DNA from: DASTBU01 sp035711845
Lineage (GTDB): Bacteria; Acidobacteriota; Vicinamibacteria; Vicinamibacterales; 2-12-FULL-66-21
Length of the DNA: 41,768 nt
Direction of reading: 5' to 3'
NCBI GenBank assembly: GCA_035711845.1
Contig: DASTBU010000163.1
Location: forward strand, 1-41,768
Shown here: in pieces, positions 31,339 through 39,900 of the stretch
Layout of the letters: each line of letters starts with the position of its first letter
Numbering within the stretch: position 1 is the stretch's first letter
Made by a program: the position numbers and the translations under genes
The notes under the pieces: model-generated
Database searches by the model: none
What the model saw: the letters and a program-made list of their open reading frames with translations, nothing else
Told to the model about the DNA's origin: nothing

Positions 31339-32262
31339 TCAGCGTGGCGACATCGACCGCAGGATGATTTCGGAGAGTTGGCGCGGCCGCTCGAGCGCGA
31401 TCATGTGACCCGCGCCCTCGAGGACGACCATCTCTCCCGCGCGCACACGGCCAGCCACGATTCGTCCCACATCCTGCGAGCCGAACTGATCCCGATCGCC
31501 TGCGATCACGGTGACGGGTACCGCAACCTCTTCGAGCCGGCTTCCGGCTGGAGGCGTGAGTCCGGGCGCGCGAGAAAGGCCCCAGATACGCGCGTTGTCG
31601 GCCACGACGCGACGAATTCTGGCAGCCGCGTCCGGACGCGCTCGAAGCGCCTCGAAGAGCGGGCTGTCCCACCACAATTCTGCAGCTCGCGACGGGTCCC
31701 CCGCCCGCACGACCGACATGATCGGCGACAGCCATGCCGGGCTCGCGCCCTGTTCGACACCGGGCACCCCGGGCGCGACGAGGATCAGGCGCTCGACGCG
31801 CGTGGGCGCCGTGAGTGCCAGCTCGAGCGCAATCGTGGCGCCCATCGATGACCCGACGAGCGTAGCGCCATCGATGCGGAGCTCGTCGAGAAGCGTCGAC
31901 AGATCGGCTGATGGAGAGGGGAGGGGCCCGGCGACTCTGGACGACCCGTGTCCACGCACGTCGTACCGTACGATCCGACGCGAGCCCGTCAGCTCAGGCG
32001 CCACGTCGTCCCACTCCCGCAGATCCATGTGGAACGCATGAATGAGTACCACGACCGGGCCGTGCCCCTCTGCCACGTAATGCAGTCCGCCGGCGCTGAA
32101 CCCTTCGTACATTTCCGATTGCGCCGACACGCCGGAGAGCAGCGTCAGGGCCCACACGACTACCGCGAGGGAGCAGCTACGCACCACGAACCACTGGCTA
32201 CGGACCACGAGCCATAAGCTGCGGACCACGCCCTGGAAGGATGTGCTTCGCGCGAGTGGCAT
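31339..32262 (-). CDS. Secreted alpha/beta hydrolase with a repeated signal region
   Basis: This 307-aa hydrolase has the oxyanion-hole motif HAFH near residue 75 and the nucleophile elbow GSSMG with Ser139. The acid is in AGDRDQFG and the catalytic His in GAGHM. A signal peptide ends near SAQS (residues 46-49). The start is firm: ATG 32262 is preceded by AAGGAGG with a 6-nt gap. Residues 12-32 are three 7-aa copies of VVRSxxx encoded by a 21-bp tandem repeat, so the N-terminal segment is unusually long. It is the third gene of the arsR operon, 20 bp after the SRPBCC gene. Confidence 0.87.
   Translation of the reverse strand: MPLARSTSFQGVVRSLWLVVRSQWFVVRSCSLAVVVWALTLLSGVSAQSEMYEGFSAGGLHYVAEGHGPVVVLIHAFHMDLREWDDVAPELTGSRRIVRYDVRGHGSSRVAGPLPSPSADLSTLLDELRIDGATLVGSSMGATIALELALTAPTRVERLILVAPGVPGVEQGASPAWLSPIMSVVRAGDPSRAAELWWDSPLFEALRARPDAAARIRRVVADNARIWGLSRAPGLTPPAGSRLEEVAVPVTVIAGDRDQFGSQDVGRIVAGRVRAGEMVVLEGAGHMIALERPRQLSEIILRSMSPR
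32167..32229 (-). repeat. In-frame 3 x 21-bp tandem repeat in the hydrolase signal region
   Basis: Three copies of a 21-bp unit beginning GTGGTCC, GTGGTCC and GTGGTGC (minus strand) encode VVRSLWL, VVRSQWF and VVRSCSL. Each 21-mer is three 7-mers, so it has the same heptamer period as the intergenic arrays. A Val/Trp/Leu-rich product gives the repeat a signal-peptide-like character. Confidence 0.85.
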
Positions 32263-32282
32263 TGGCGCCTCCTTCGTTGAAT

Positions 32283-33044
32283 TCAGCGAAACCCGGTGGC
32301 GGACACGATCAGCCGATCAGCGTTCAGGACGAACACCGTGATACCGGTACCCTTGACCGCCTTGTCCTGGTCGATCGCGTTCCACTCGACGAGGATCATG
32401 CCCTGACAGTGGCGAAGACCGCCGGTCCGGGACAGTCGCAGGCCCGGCATGAAGCGTTGCGCTGCGCCGATATGAGCAGACAGTTCTTCGCGCCCCGTTA
32501 TGCAGCTGAACCGGTCGCGATAGGTCACTGCGGGCACGGCAATCGCGAACAGCGCGCGGCCCCGGCTGTCGGGATCCGGGTCCGCCCACGTCTGGAACCA
32601 TCGATTGATGGCTCCCTCCGCGTTGGCGTGGAGGCGGTCTGTGACCGCGTTGGCGAACAGCGACAGCTGGTAGCGCCAGCCCTGAACGTGCTCGTCGCGA
32701 GCGCGCTCGTCGGCGAACTCGTGGGCCAGGTGGAGACGGGTGCCGCCGGCGATCGTTTCGAGACTGATCGACACACGCGACGCGCCTGGCCCAATCGGAC
32801 TCCCACTCGCATACCCGTACGAAAAGACGATCCGCTCGGGCGGCTTCACCTCGAGGACCTGACCTGATGCTTCGGTTCCTCCGGGGTACCGGATGAGCAT
32901 GGCGCCGCCTGGCCGCGGATCGATGCGCGATCCCGCACCCCACCAGGATGCCCAGCGCTCTTCATCGGCAAAGAACTCGAAGACGATGTCGCGGGGAGCT
33001 TCGATGACGATGGTGCGGTCGAGCCGGTGGGGTAGTTCGTTCAT
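32283..33044 (-). CDS. SRPBCC (AHSA1-like) protein fused to a SnoaL-like domain
   Basis: This 253-aa protein starts with an SRPBCC/AHSA1 domain (about residues 1-140: TIVIEAPRDIVFEFFAD, RWASWWGAGSRIDPRPGG, LEVKPPERIVFSYGY). It ends with an NTF2/SnoaL-like half (about residues 145-253: INRWFQTWADPDPDSRGR, ITGREELSAHIGAAQRFMPG, LVEWNAIDQDKAVKGTG). SRPBCC proteins bind hydrophobic ligands; the pairing with ArsR is common. The ATG at 33044 overlaps the arsR stop (ATGA). The two halves could cooperate to bind or convert a small molecule; the substrate is unknown. Confidence 0.85.
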   Translation of the reverse strand: MNELPHRLDRTIVIEAPRDIVFEFFADEERWASWWGAGSRIDPRPGGAMLIRYPGGTEASGQVLEVKPPERIVFSYGYASGSPIGPGASRVSISLETIAGGTRLHLAHEFADERARDEHVQGWRYQLSLFANAVTDRLHANAEGAINRWFQTWADPDPDSRGRALFAIAVPAVTYRDRFSCITGREELSAHIGAAQRFMPGLRLSRTGGLRHCQGMILVEWNAIDQDKAVKGTGITVFVLNADRLIVSATGFR

Positions 33045-33412
33045 GGTTGTCTCTTTCTCGTGCTTGACGTTCGTGTTCGCGTGCGACGCGGCTTCGGGCC
33101 GCGCCGTGAGGCTTCGAGTTCCGCCTGCAGCTTCAGCCGCCAGAGCGCGTCGTCCCACATGCGCTCGAGCGCTCCGGCGAGATCGCCGAATGCTTCGGGG
33201 CGCGCGCGGTAAAAATGCTGGCGGCCGGCCCGGCGCATCGCGATCAGGCCCGCGTCGACCAGGGCGCGAAGTTGCAGCGAGACGGCCCCGAACGTGACGT
33301 CGGCCATCGCTTCGTGAATGGCTCCCGCGGGACGTTCGGCGAGCCAGATCAGGCGCAGGATTTCGAGCCGGCGCGGCGACGACACGGCGGCGAGCACGCG
33401 CGGATCGAGCAT
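33041..33412 (-). CDS. ArsR-family transcriptional regulator
   Basis: This 123-aa protein has the winged-helix ArsR layout: SSPRRLEILRLIWLAERP, the recognition-helix region GAVSLQLRALVDAGLIAMRRAGRQHFYRARPE. No Cys is present, so it is not a classic thiol-metal sensor and may respond to another signal through its SRPBCC partner. It starts at the ATG that abuts its own palindromic operator and promoter, which predicts autorepression and possibly a leaderless mRNA. The tail is basic (KPRRTRTRTSSTRKRQP). Operon order: arsR, SRPBCC, hydrolase, VOC. Confidence 0.92.
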   Translation of the reverse strand: MLDPRVLAAVSSPRRLEILRLIWLAERPAGAIHEAMADVTFGAVSLQLRALVDAGLIAMRRAGRQHFYRARPEAFGDLAGALERMWDDALWRLKLQAELEASRRGPKPRRTRTRTSSTRKRQP

Positions 33413-33448
33413 GACAAATGTTTTAGATTAAACTAAAATATTTGTCAA
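33413..33448 (-). promoter_or_regulatory. arsR promoter with 14-bp inverted repeat operator
   Basis: GACAAATGTTTTAG (33413-33426) and CTAAAATATTTGTC (33433-33446) match as inverted arms in 13 of 14 positions, with ATTAAA between. On the minus strand TTGACA (complement of 33443-33448) and TAAAAC (33420-33425) form -35 and -10 boxes with a 17-bp spacer. The -10 box ends 7 nt before the ATG. The operator covers both boxes and touches the start codon. It is the most AT-rich stretch of the neighbourhood. Confidence 0.85.
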
Positions 33449-33654
33449 CCTCCGCCTTTCGCTGCGGGTGGTTGTCAGCCTACTGATGCCCAAAGGTCGC
33501 GCTCGGCTGCGTTCCCGGTTCCGCGATCCTTGATTTTGCTGTGGTTTCAAAAGGCCCGAGTCTTGCTCACGCTGCCGGTTGGCGTGCCGCTGCGGGTGTG
33601 CCCAGCGGTACCATCGTCGAGCCGGTGGCCGCCCACCGGTCCGTGAGGCCCTTC

Positions 33655-34509
33655 ATGGAGCGTTGTCCGTCCTGCGGCCAGTCGCGCTGGGTCTACCCCA
33701 GAACTGTGATGCTCGGTCCACTCGCGGAGTGGCTGACCGGCCTGAGTCCCTACGAATGTCTTTCGTGCGGGTGGCGTGGATGGCGGCACAAACGCTCCAC
33801 TCACCATCCCTTTGGCAGCTACATCTCCCGTCTGCAACCCATCCTCGCGTCGGCCGAGCGCGGCCTCGACCGGCTGGCGGATATCGTGGTGCGCCGCCTT
33901 GCAGCGCTGCGCTGGTTCACTGCTCGACGCATGGTGAGGTGGCTGATTCCCGCCTTTGCGCTCGGGCTCACCGTGGGCGGGTTGTTCTTCTCGGGCGAGG
34001 AGAGCGTCGCGGAACCGCAGACCTTCGTCTCCGCCGACGAGTCGACTTCGAGCCAGCCGGCGTCACCGGCGGTCCTTTCGAGTGAGACGGCTGTGACTCC
34101 TCCTCCTGGCCTCCAAGCCGCCCGGACGATCGAGAGCCCGCGCGTCGTTCCGACATCCGGCAGGAGCCGCGCAAAGGCGGCGGCGCCTCCGCGGCAGCTT
34201 GGCGCTCGAGTACCCGTCGCGTCGAAACCGGCTCCCAAAGCCGCGAGCGCGTCCGAGCGATCGACAGCCGCGGCGCAACCTCGGTTCCGCGGGTCTCTTG
34301 CTATCGAGTCCGATCCCCCGGGTGCCATCGTGACTGTCGATGGCCGCGTCGTCGGCTCCACGCCTGTCCTTCTAAAAGATGTTCCCGCGGGTTCCTGCGT
34401 CGTCCGCGTCGAGTCGAGCGGCTACGAGCGCTGGAGCGCTGCGGTGCGGGTGGTGGCGAACAAGGAAACCCGGGTGAGCGCCACCCTGCAAGGCGGATCG
34501 AGACAATAG
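33655..34509 (+). CDS. Membrane-anchored zinc-ribbon and PEGA-domain protein
   Basis: This 284-aa protein begins with a zinc ribbon (CPSCG at residues 3-7 and CLSCG about 37 residues later). Then come a transmembrane helix at about residues 89-107 (WLIPAFALGLTVGGLFFSG), a Ser/Ala/Pro-rich linker and a C-terminal PEGA domain (about residues 215-282: GSLAIESDPPGAIVTVDGRVVG, PAGSCVVRVESSGYERWS). PEGA domains are envelope-associated, probably bind peptidoglycan or other proteins and are frequent in Acidobacteriota. ATG 33655 was chosen because it begins at the ribbon; the frame is open back to GTG 33541. It is divergent from arsR. Function unknown. Confidence 0.75.
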   Translation: MERCPSCGQSRWVYPRTVMLGPLAEWLTGLSPYECLSCGWRGWRHKRSTHHPFGSYISRLQPILASAERGLDRLADIVVRRLAALRWFTARRMVRWLIPAFALGLTVGGLFFSGEESVAEPQTFVSADESTSSQPASPAVLSSETAVTPPPGLQAARTIESPRVVPTSGRSRAKAAAPPRQLGARVPVASKPAPKAASASERSTAAAQPRFRGSLAIESDPPGAIVTVDGRVVGSTPVLLKDVPAGSCVVRVESSGYERWSAAVRVVANKETRVSATLQGGSRQ

Positions 34510-34677
34510 ACGACGCGGCGGCGAGAGAACCCCACGCGGGCGCTACCCGCACCCCTTCCAGTACCCTTATCGAGCGCAGCGAAGCGTCGCCTTTTCGGTC
34601 GGCGCCGGCCCCGCGTGTTGGACGAGGAGGGGTCCGCTGTTACCATCGGCATTTCCGGCTCCTCTCTCTCGCCACAC

Positions 34678-36930
34678 ATGAGCTTCGAGGCCCCGTCAAG
34701 GAGCGCCCGTCCAGTTATCGCGGCCAAGGCTCGCCTTCTGATAGTTTCCAACAGGCTGCCGGTCAGCGCGTTGGTGGAGGAGGGCCGACTGCAGTTCGTG
34801 GACGCGACAGGCGGGCTCGCGACCGGACTCCGCAGCTGGCATCTGCAGTCTCACGGCCTCTGGATTGGCTGGCCTGGTGAGCTCTCGCGCGTGAACGCTT
34901 CGCACCGCGAGGAGCTCAGGGAGAAGCTGGCGCAGCGCGGCGTCGTTCCCGTGCTGTTGTCGTCCGAGGAGGTGGAGCGGTTCTACGACGGGTTCTCGAA
35001 TCGTGTGCTCTGGCCACTCTTTCACTACCAGGTGGATCGGGTTCCCGTCGAGTCGAGCGGATGGGATGCCTACCGCCAGGTGAACGAGAAGTTCGCCGAT
35101 GCGGTGGCCGCGTCGTACGAGCCGGGGGATGCGATCTGGATCCACGACTACCAGCTGATGCTGGTACCCGCGATGCTGCGAGAGCGCCTGCCGGACGCCC
35201 GCATTGGGTTCTTCCTCCACATTCCCTTTCCCTCCTCCGAAGTGTTCCGCGTGCTGCCGTGGCGCACCCAGATCCTCCGCGGCCTGCTTGGCGCCGATCT
35301 GCTCGGCTTCCACACGTTCGCGTACCTTCGACACTTCGTGACGTCGCTCCTGCACCTCGAGGGCATCGAAGCGCAGGTGGACCGCATCGATCTCGACGAC
35401 CGGTCGGTTCGGCTCGGCGTGTTTCCGATGGGTGTCGACTCAGCCTCCTTCAACGAACTGGCCCACGACCCCGTCGTCATTGCCGACGCGGCGGCGATTC
35501 GCGAGGATGCCGGCGGACGGCGGATCCTCCTCGGCATCGATCGCCTCGACTACACGAAAGGGATTCCGCGGCGCCTGCGGGCGATCGAGCAGCTGCTCGT
35601 CAGGGAGCCGGAACTGCGCGACCGTCTCCGCTACATTCAGATTGCGGTGCCCTCGCGCGAAAACGTCGATTCCTATCAGGTCTTCCGCCGGCAGGTCGAG
35701 GAGGCGGTCGGACGCATCAACGGGGCCAGCGCCACGCTGCGTTCGACGCCGATTCACTACCTGCATCAGACGGTTTCACGACGACAGCTGGTGGCGCTCT
35801 ATTGCGCAGCCGACGTCATGCTGGTGACACCGCTCAGGGACGGAATGAATCTGGTCGCGAAAGAGTTCGTCGCCTCGCGAGCCGACGAGGACGGCGTGCT
35901 CGTGTTGAGCGAGTTCGCCGGCGCGGTCGACGAGCTCGGCGCGGCCCTTGTGGTGAACCCGTACGACAACGACGCCGTGGGTCGCGCCATCAAGGACGCG
36001 TTGGCGATGGAGCCGTCCGTCCGCCGCGCGCGAATGCGGAACCTTCGCCGGCGCGTCCTGGAGCACGACGTCCATCGGTGGGCGGAGACTTTTCTCGAGC
36101 AGCTCGGCACCACGGAGGTTTCAGCATGTGCCCCGGCGCCCGTGCTTCGCGAGCCCTCCGAGCTCGCTGCGATGGCGCTCGACGGGCGGCGCCTCATCCT
36201 GCTGCTCGACTACGATGGCACGCTCGTGCCGCTGGCCTCGGCGCCCGAGCTGGCCGTACCGGATGCGCAGCTGCTGGACCTCCTGGCTACCCTTGCGGCA
36301 AAACCGGAGACTGCGCTCCACATCGTCAGCGGCCGGTCGCGCGACATCCTCGACACGTGGTTCGGCCACCTGCCCCTCACGCTCTGGGCCGAACACGGCA
36401 GCTATCATCGCGCGGCACCGAATGGGGACTGGGTGTCCGCGCTGCCGGTTCCCGCCGACTGCATGCGGAGGGTCTATCCAGTCCTCGAGCAGTTCACCGC
36501 CAACACGCCCGGCTCGTTGATAGAGAAAAAGAGCGCGTCGGTGGCATGGCATTACCGTATGGCAGACGCCGAGTTCGGCGCGCGGCAGGCCCACGAGCTG
36601 CGGATGCTGCTCGGCGACGCGCTGAGCAACCAGCCCCTGGAAGTCGTCGAAGGCAAGAAGGTGATTGAGGTGCGCTTGCGCGGCACCGGCAAGGCTTTCG
36701 TGGCGCATCGCGTCGTGACGGCCGTGGCCGAGCCGTCAACGATCCTTGCCGTGGGGGACGATCGCACGGACGAGGAAATGTTCGCCGCGCTTCCGAACGA
36801 AGCCTTCAAGGTCGCGGTCGGCATGCGCAGCAGCGGCGCCGATCACCGGTTGGCAGACCACCGGGCCGTCCGCGCGCTGCTCGCGCATCTGGTCGAGGAA
36901 CGCGATCCGCGCTCGCACGAGACTTTCTGA
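34678..36930 (+). CDS. Bifunctional trehalose-6-phosphate synthase/phosphatase
   Basis: This 750-aa fusion has an OtsA domain in its first 480 residues (LLIVSNRLPVSA, GLWIGWPGE, IWIHDYQLMLVP, FFLHIPFPSSEVFRVLP, the IDRLDYTKGI motif, VTPLRDGMNLVAKEFVASR). An OtsB phosphatase domain of the HAD type follows from about residue 510 (LLLDYDGTLVPLA, AEHGSYHR, VAVGDDRTDEEMF near the end). The enzyme would make trehalose-6-phosphate from UDP-glucose and glucose-6-phosphate and then remove the phosphate, giving the stress solute trehalose. The ATG at 34678 was chosen for the OtsA N-terminus; no ribosome site is obvious. The next gene starts 10 bp after its stop, so the two are in one operon. Confidence 0.95.
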   Translation: MSFEAPSRSARPVIAAKARLLIVSNRLPVSALVEEGRLQFVDATGGLATGLRSWHLQSHGLWIGWPGELSRVNASHREELREKLAQRGVVPVLLSSEEVERFYDGFSNRVLWPLFHYQVDRVPVESSGWDAYRQVNEKFADAVAASYEPGDAIWIHDYQLMLVPAMLRERLPDARIGFFLHIPFPSSEVFRVLPWRTQILRGLLGADLLGFHTFAYLRHFVTSLLHLEGIEAQVDRIDLDDRSVRLGVFPMGVDSASFNELAHDPVVIADAAAIREDAGGRRILLGIDRLDYTKGIPRRLRAIEQLLVREPELRDRLRYIQIAVPSRENVDSYQVFRRQVEEAVGRINGASATLRSTPIHYLHQTVSRRQLVALYCAADVMLVTPLRDGMNLVAKEFVASRADEDGVLVLSEFAGAVDELGAALVVNPYDNDAVGRAIKDALAMEPSVRRARMRNLRRRVLEHDVHRWAETFLEQLGTTEVSACAPAPVLREPSELAAMALDGRRLILLLDYDGTLVPLASAPELAVPDAQLLDLLATLAAKPETALHIVSGRSRDILDTWFGHLPLTLWAEHGSYHRAAPNGDWVSALPVPADCMRRVYPVLEQFTANTPGSLIEKKSASVAWHYRMADAEFGARQAHELRMLLGDALSNQPLEVVEGKKVIEVRLRGTGKAFVAHRVVTAVAEPSTILAVGDDRTDEEMFAALPNEAFKVAVGMRSSGADHRLADHRAVRALLAHLVEERDPRSHETF

Positions 36931-36940
36931 AAGGAATGCC

Positions 36941-39900
36941 GTGGCCAGAGCTCAGCGCAGAGCAATCAAAACCAGGAAGAGGCGGCGCCGCACGCCGTCC
37001 GCCGGACGGGCTGCGAGGGTTGGGGCAACGCCGGCGCAGCCGGGAGCGCGCTCCAAGTTCGAGCTGACCAACGAGCAGATCGAAGGATCGCTGCTGACCG
37101 GGGAGCATGCGGGACTGCTCGAGGATTACTTCGGTCCGCAGGAGTACGCCGAGCTGCGCCAATTGTCCCGCGAGGCCGCCGCGCGCACGACGCGCGGCGG
37201 TCCCAGGGTCCTGATCCTGCCGGGGATCATGGGCTCCAAGATCGGCAAACGCGGCCGCATCGGGATCTTCGACGACGTCTACTGGTTCGATCCACTGGAC
37301 ATTGCGGCGGGCCGGCTGACGGCGCTCGCGCTGCCGCCGCGAGGCGGACGGTTCGAGGCGCTCGGCGTCCTGCTGTTCGCGTATCTGAAGCTGAAGCTGC
37401 GGCTGCAGATTGGTGGCTACGACGCGGAGTTCTACCCGTTCGACTGGCGACAGAGCATCGCCGACCTGGGGAAGGACCTCGCCGGAGCGTTGAACGCGAA
37501 GGGTGGAGACCATGTCAACCTGGTGGCCCACAGCATGGGCGGCCTGGTCGCGCGCTGGGCGCTCGGCCACGGCGGGAAATGCCGCCGTCTGATCATGCTC
37601 GGCACGCCCAACTTCGGGTCCTTCGCGCCCGTCCTGGCGCTTCGCGGCACGTACTCGGTCGTGCGGAAAGTCGCGGCCCTCGACCTGAAGCACACGCCGG
37701 AGCAGCTCGCATCGACCGTCTTCAACACTTTCCCGGGCCTCACCGAGATGCTGCCATCTCCCGAGCGTTACCGGGATGTCGATCTGTACGATCTGGCGAG
37801 CTGGCCGGAGCCCGAGAAAGGCCTGCTTCCACGGGCCTCGATCCTCGCCGGCGTGAAGGGGGTACAACACACGCTCGCGGCGTCCGATGATCGCTTTTTC
37901 CTGATTGCCGGCGTCGATCAGGAGACCGTAACGGGTCTCCAGCGCGATCAGAGCGGGGGCTTCAGCTACTCGATATCGAGCGCCGGGGACGGGACGGTGC
38001 CCCTCGAGTTCGCCCGGTTGTTGGAGACGCCCACCTTCTACATATCCGAAGGGCACGGCAGCCTCCCGAACAACAGGGTCGTCGGCCAGGCGGTCCTCGA
38101 TCTGCTGGACCGCGGCGACACGACGGCGCTTCCCCGCACCTACGAAGGCGAGGCCCGCTCCGCGGAGGTGCGGCAGGTGACGGAGGCCGACCTTCGAATC
38201 GATCCCTACGCGGGCCGCCGGGGCGCGCTTCTGAGCCAGCGCGAGCTCCGGACGATGCTCGAAGAGGTGGCAGCGCCGTACGCCCGAATCGACCTCATGG
38301 CTCCGGTCGTGGCTGCTCCGCTCCCGGCCGCCCAAGCGGCCGGAACCGGCTACCAGCATGCGTTCGATCGGATCGTCGTCGGGCGGCGCCGGCAGCACAG
38401 GATCGATCTACGGTTCGCCTTCGGCAGCATCACCGAGGCGGATACGCGGGCCGTGGCCGTGGGCATCTTCAAGGATGTCGCACCCAGTGGAGCGGCACGT
38501 GCGCTCGATCAGCGCGTTGCCGGGGCGATCACGGAGGTCTCCCGCCGGCGCATGTTCTCGGGCAATGTCGGCGAGATTTTCGTCCTCCCGACCGGACGCC
38601 ACGCGATAGCCGCCGAGTACATCGCATTCGTGGGTCTCGGTCCGTTCGATCGCTTCACCGACGAGGTGATGCAGATTGCGGCCGAGAACCTGGTCCGGAC
38701 CTTCGTGAATTGCCACGTCGAGGAGTTCGCCACCGTGCTCTTCGGCGGCGGCTCCGGCGAAACACCGGCCTCCGCCCTGCGCAACCTGCTCACCGGCTTC
38801 ATCCGAGGGCTTTCCGATGGCGACGTCGATCACCGTTTTCGGCGTCTCGTCATCTGTGAATGGGATCAGCAGCGCTATACCGAACTGAAGGCGGAGTTGT
38901 ACCGGCTGTCGAGCACCGCTCTCTGCCAGGACATCGAGTTCACGTTCGACGAGGTCTCGCTGAGGCCGCCGCCGGAAATCGCGGCCCCCACCAGGCGACG
39001 GCCTTCGAAGGATCCCGTGTATCTGATCGTCAGGCAGGAACAGAGCCGCGACGAGGAGTTCGACGTTCGAACGTCGATCCTCACCGCCGGGCAGAAGGCG
39101 ACCGTCATCACCGGCGTGCGGACGGTGAAACAGCGCCAGCTCGAGCTGACAATCGGGCGCCTGGTGGACCCGGCCGTCAAGGACATGGCGGCCGACGCGG
39201 TGAAGCTCGCGACGCTTCTGTTGAGCGACGAGATTCGCGCCGTGCTCCCACGGCATCGCCAGTACCATCTCGTCGTCGTGCACGACGCACCGATGTCGCG
39301 GGTGCCCTGGGAGACGATGGCCATCAACGCGAACGGGAGCGCCGGGCAGGCGTGGTTTCCTGCCGCCGAAGAAGGCCTCACGCATCGCTACGCCGCCGAG
39401 AATCTCTCCGTCGCGAAGTGGCTCGAGGAGCGGCTGGAAGACGACGTGCTCACGGTGCTGCTCGTGGTGAATCCCACCGAGGACCTGGAGGGCGCGGAGG
39501 AGGAAGGCAAGCGCCTGCGCGAGTTGCTCGGCGATCGGCCCGGCTGCCGCCTCGAGGTGCTGCGCGGCGGCGCGGCCACGCGTCCGGCACTCCTGACGGC
39601 GTTCAGCTCGGGCAAGTACGATCTGATCCACTACGCCGGCCACGCCTTCTTCGATCCCAAGAAGCCCGAGCGGAGCGGCATCCTCTGCCACGGCGGCATC
39701 GTCCTGAGCGGCGCCGATCTGGCCGGCCTCGGGAACCTGCCGACGCTGGTGTTCTTCAACGCGTGCGAAACCGGGCGCATCCGGCGCGGTCGGGCAGCGG
39801 GTTCAGGACGGAAGTCGTCCGCGGAACGCGTCAAGCGGATCGAGACGGGATCCGGCTTCGCCGAAGCCTTCATGCGCGGAGGGGTCGCCAACTTCCTGGC

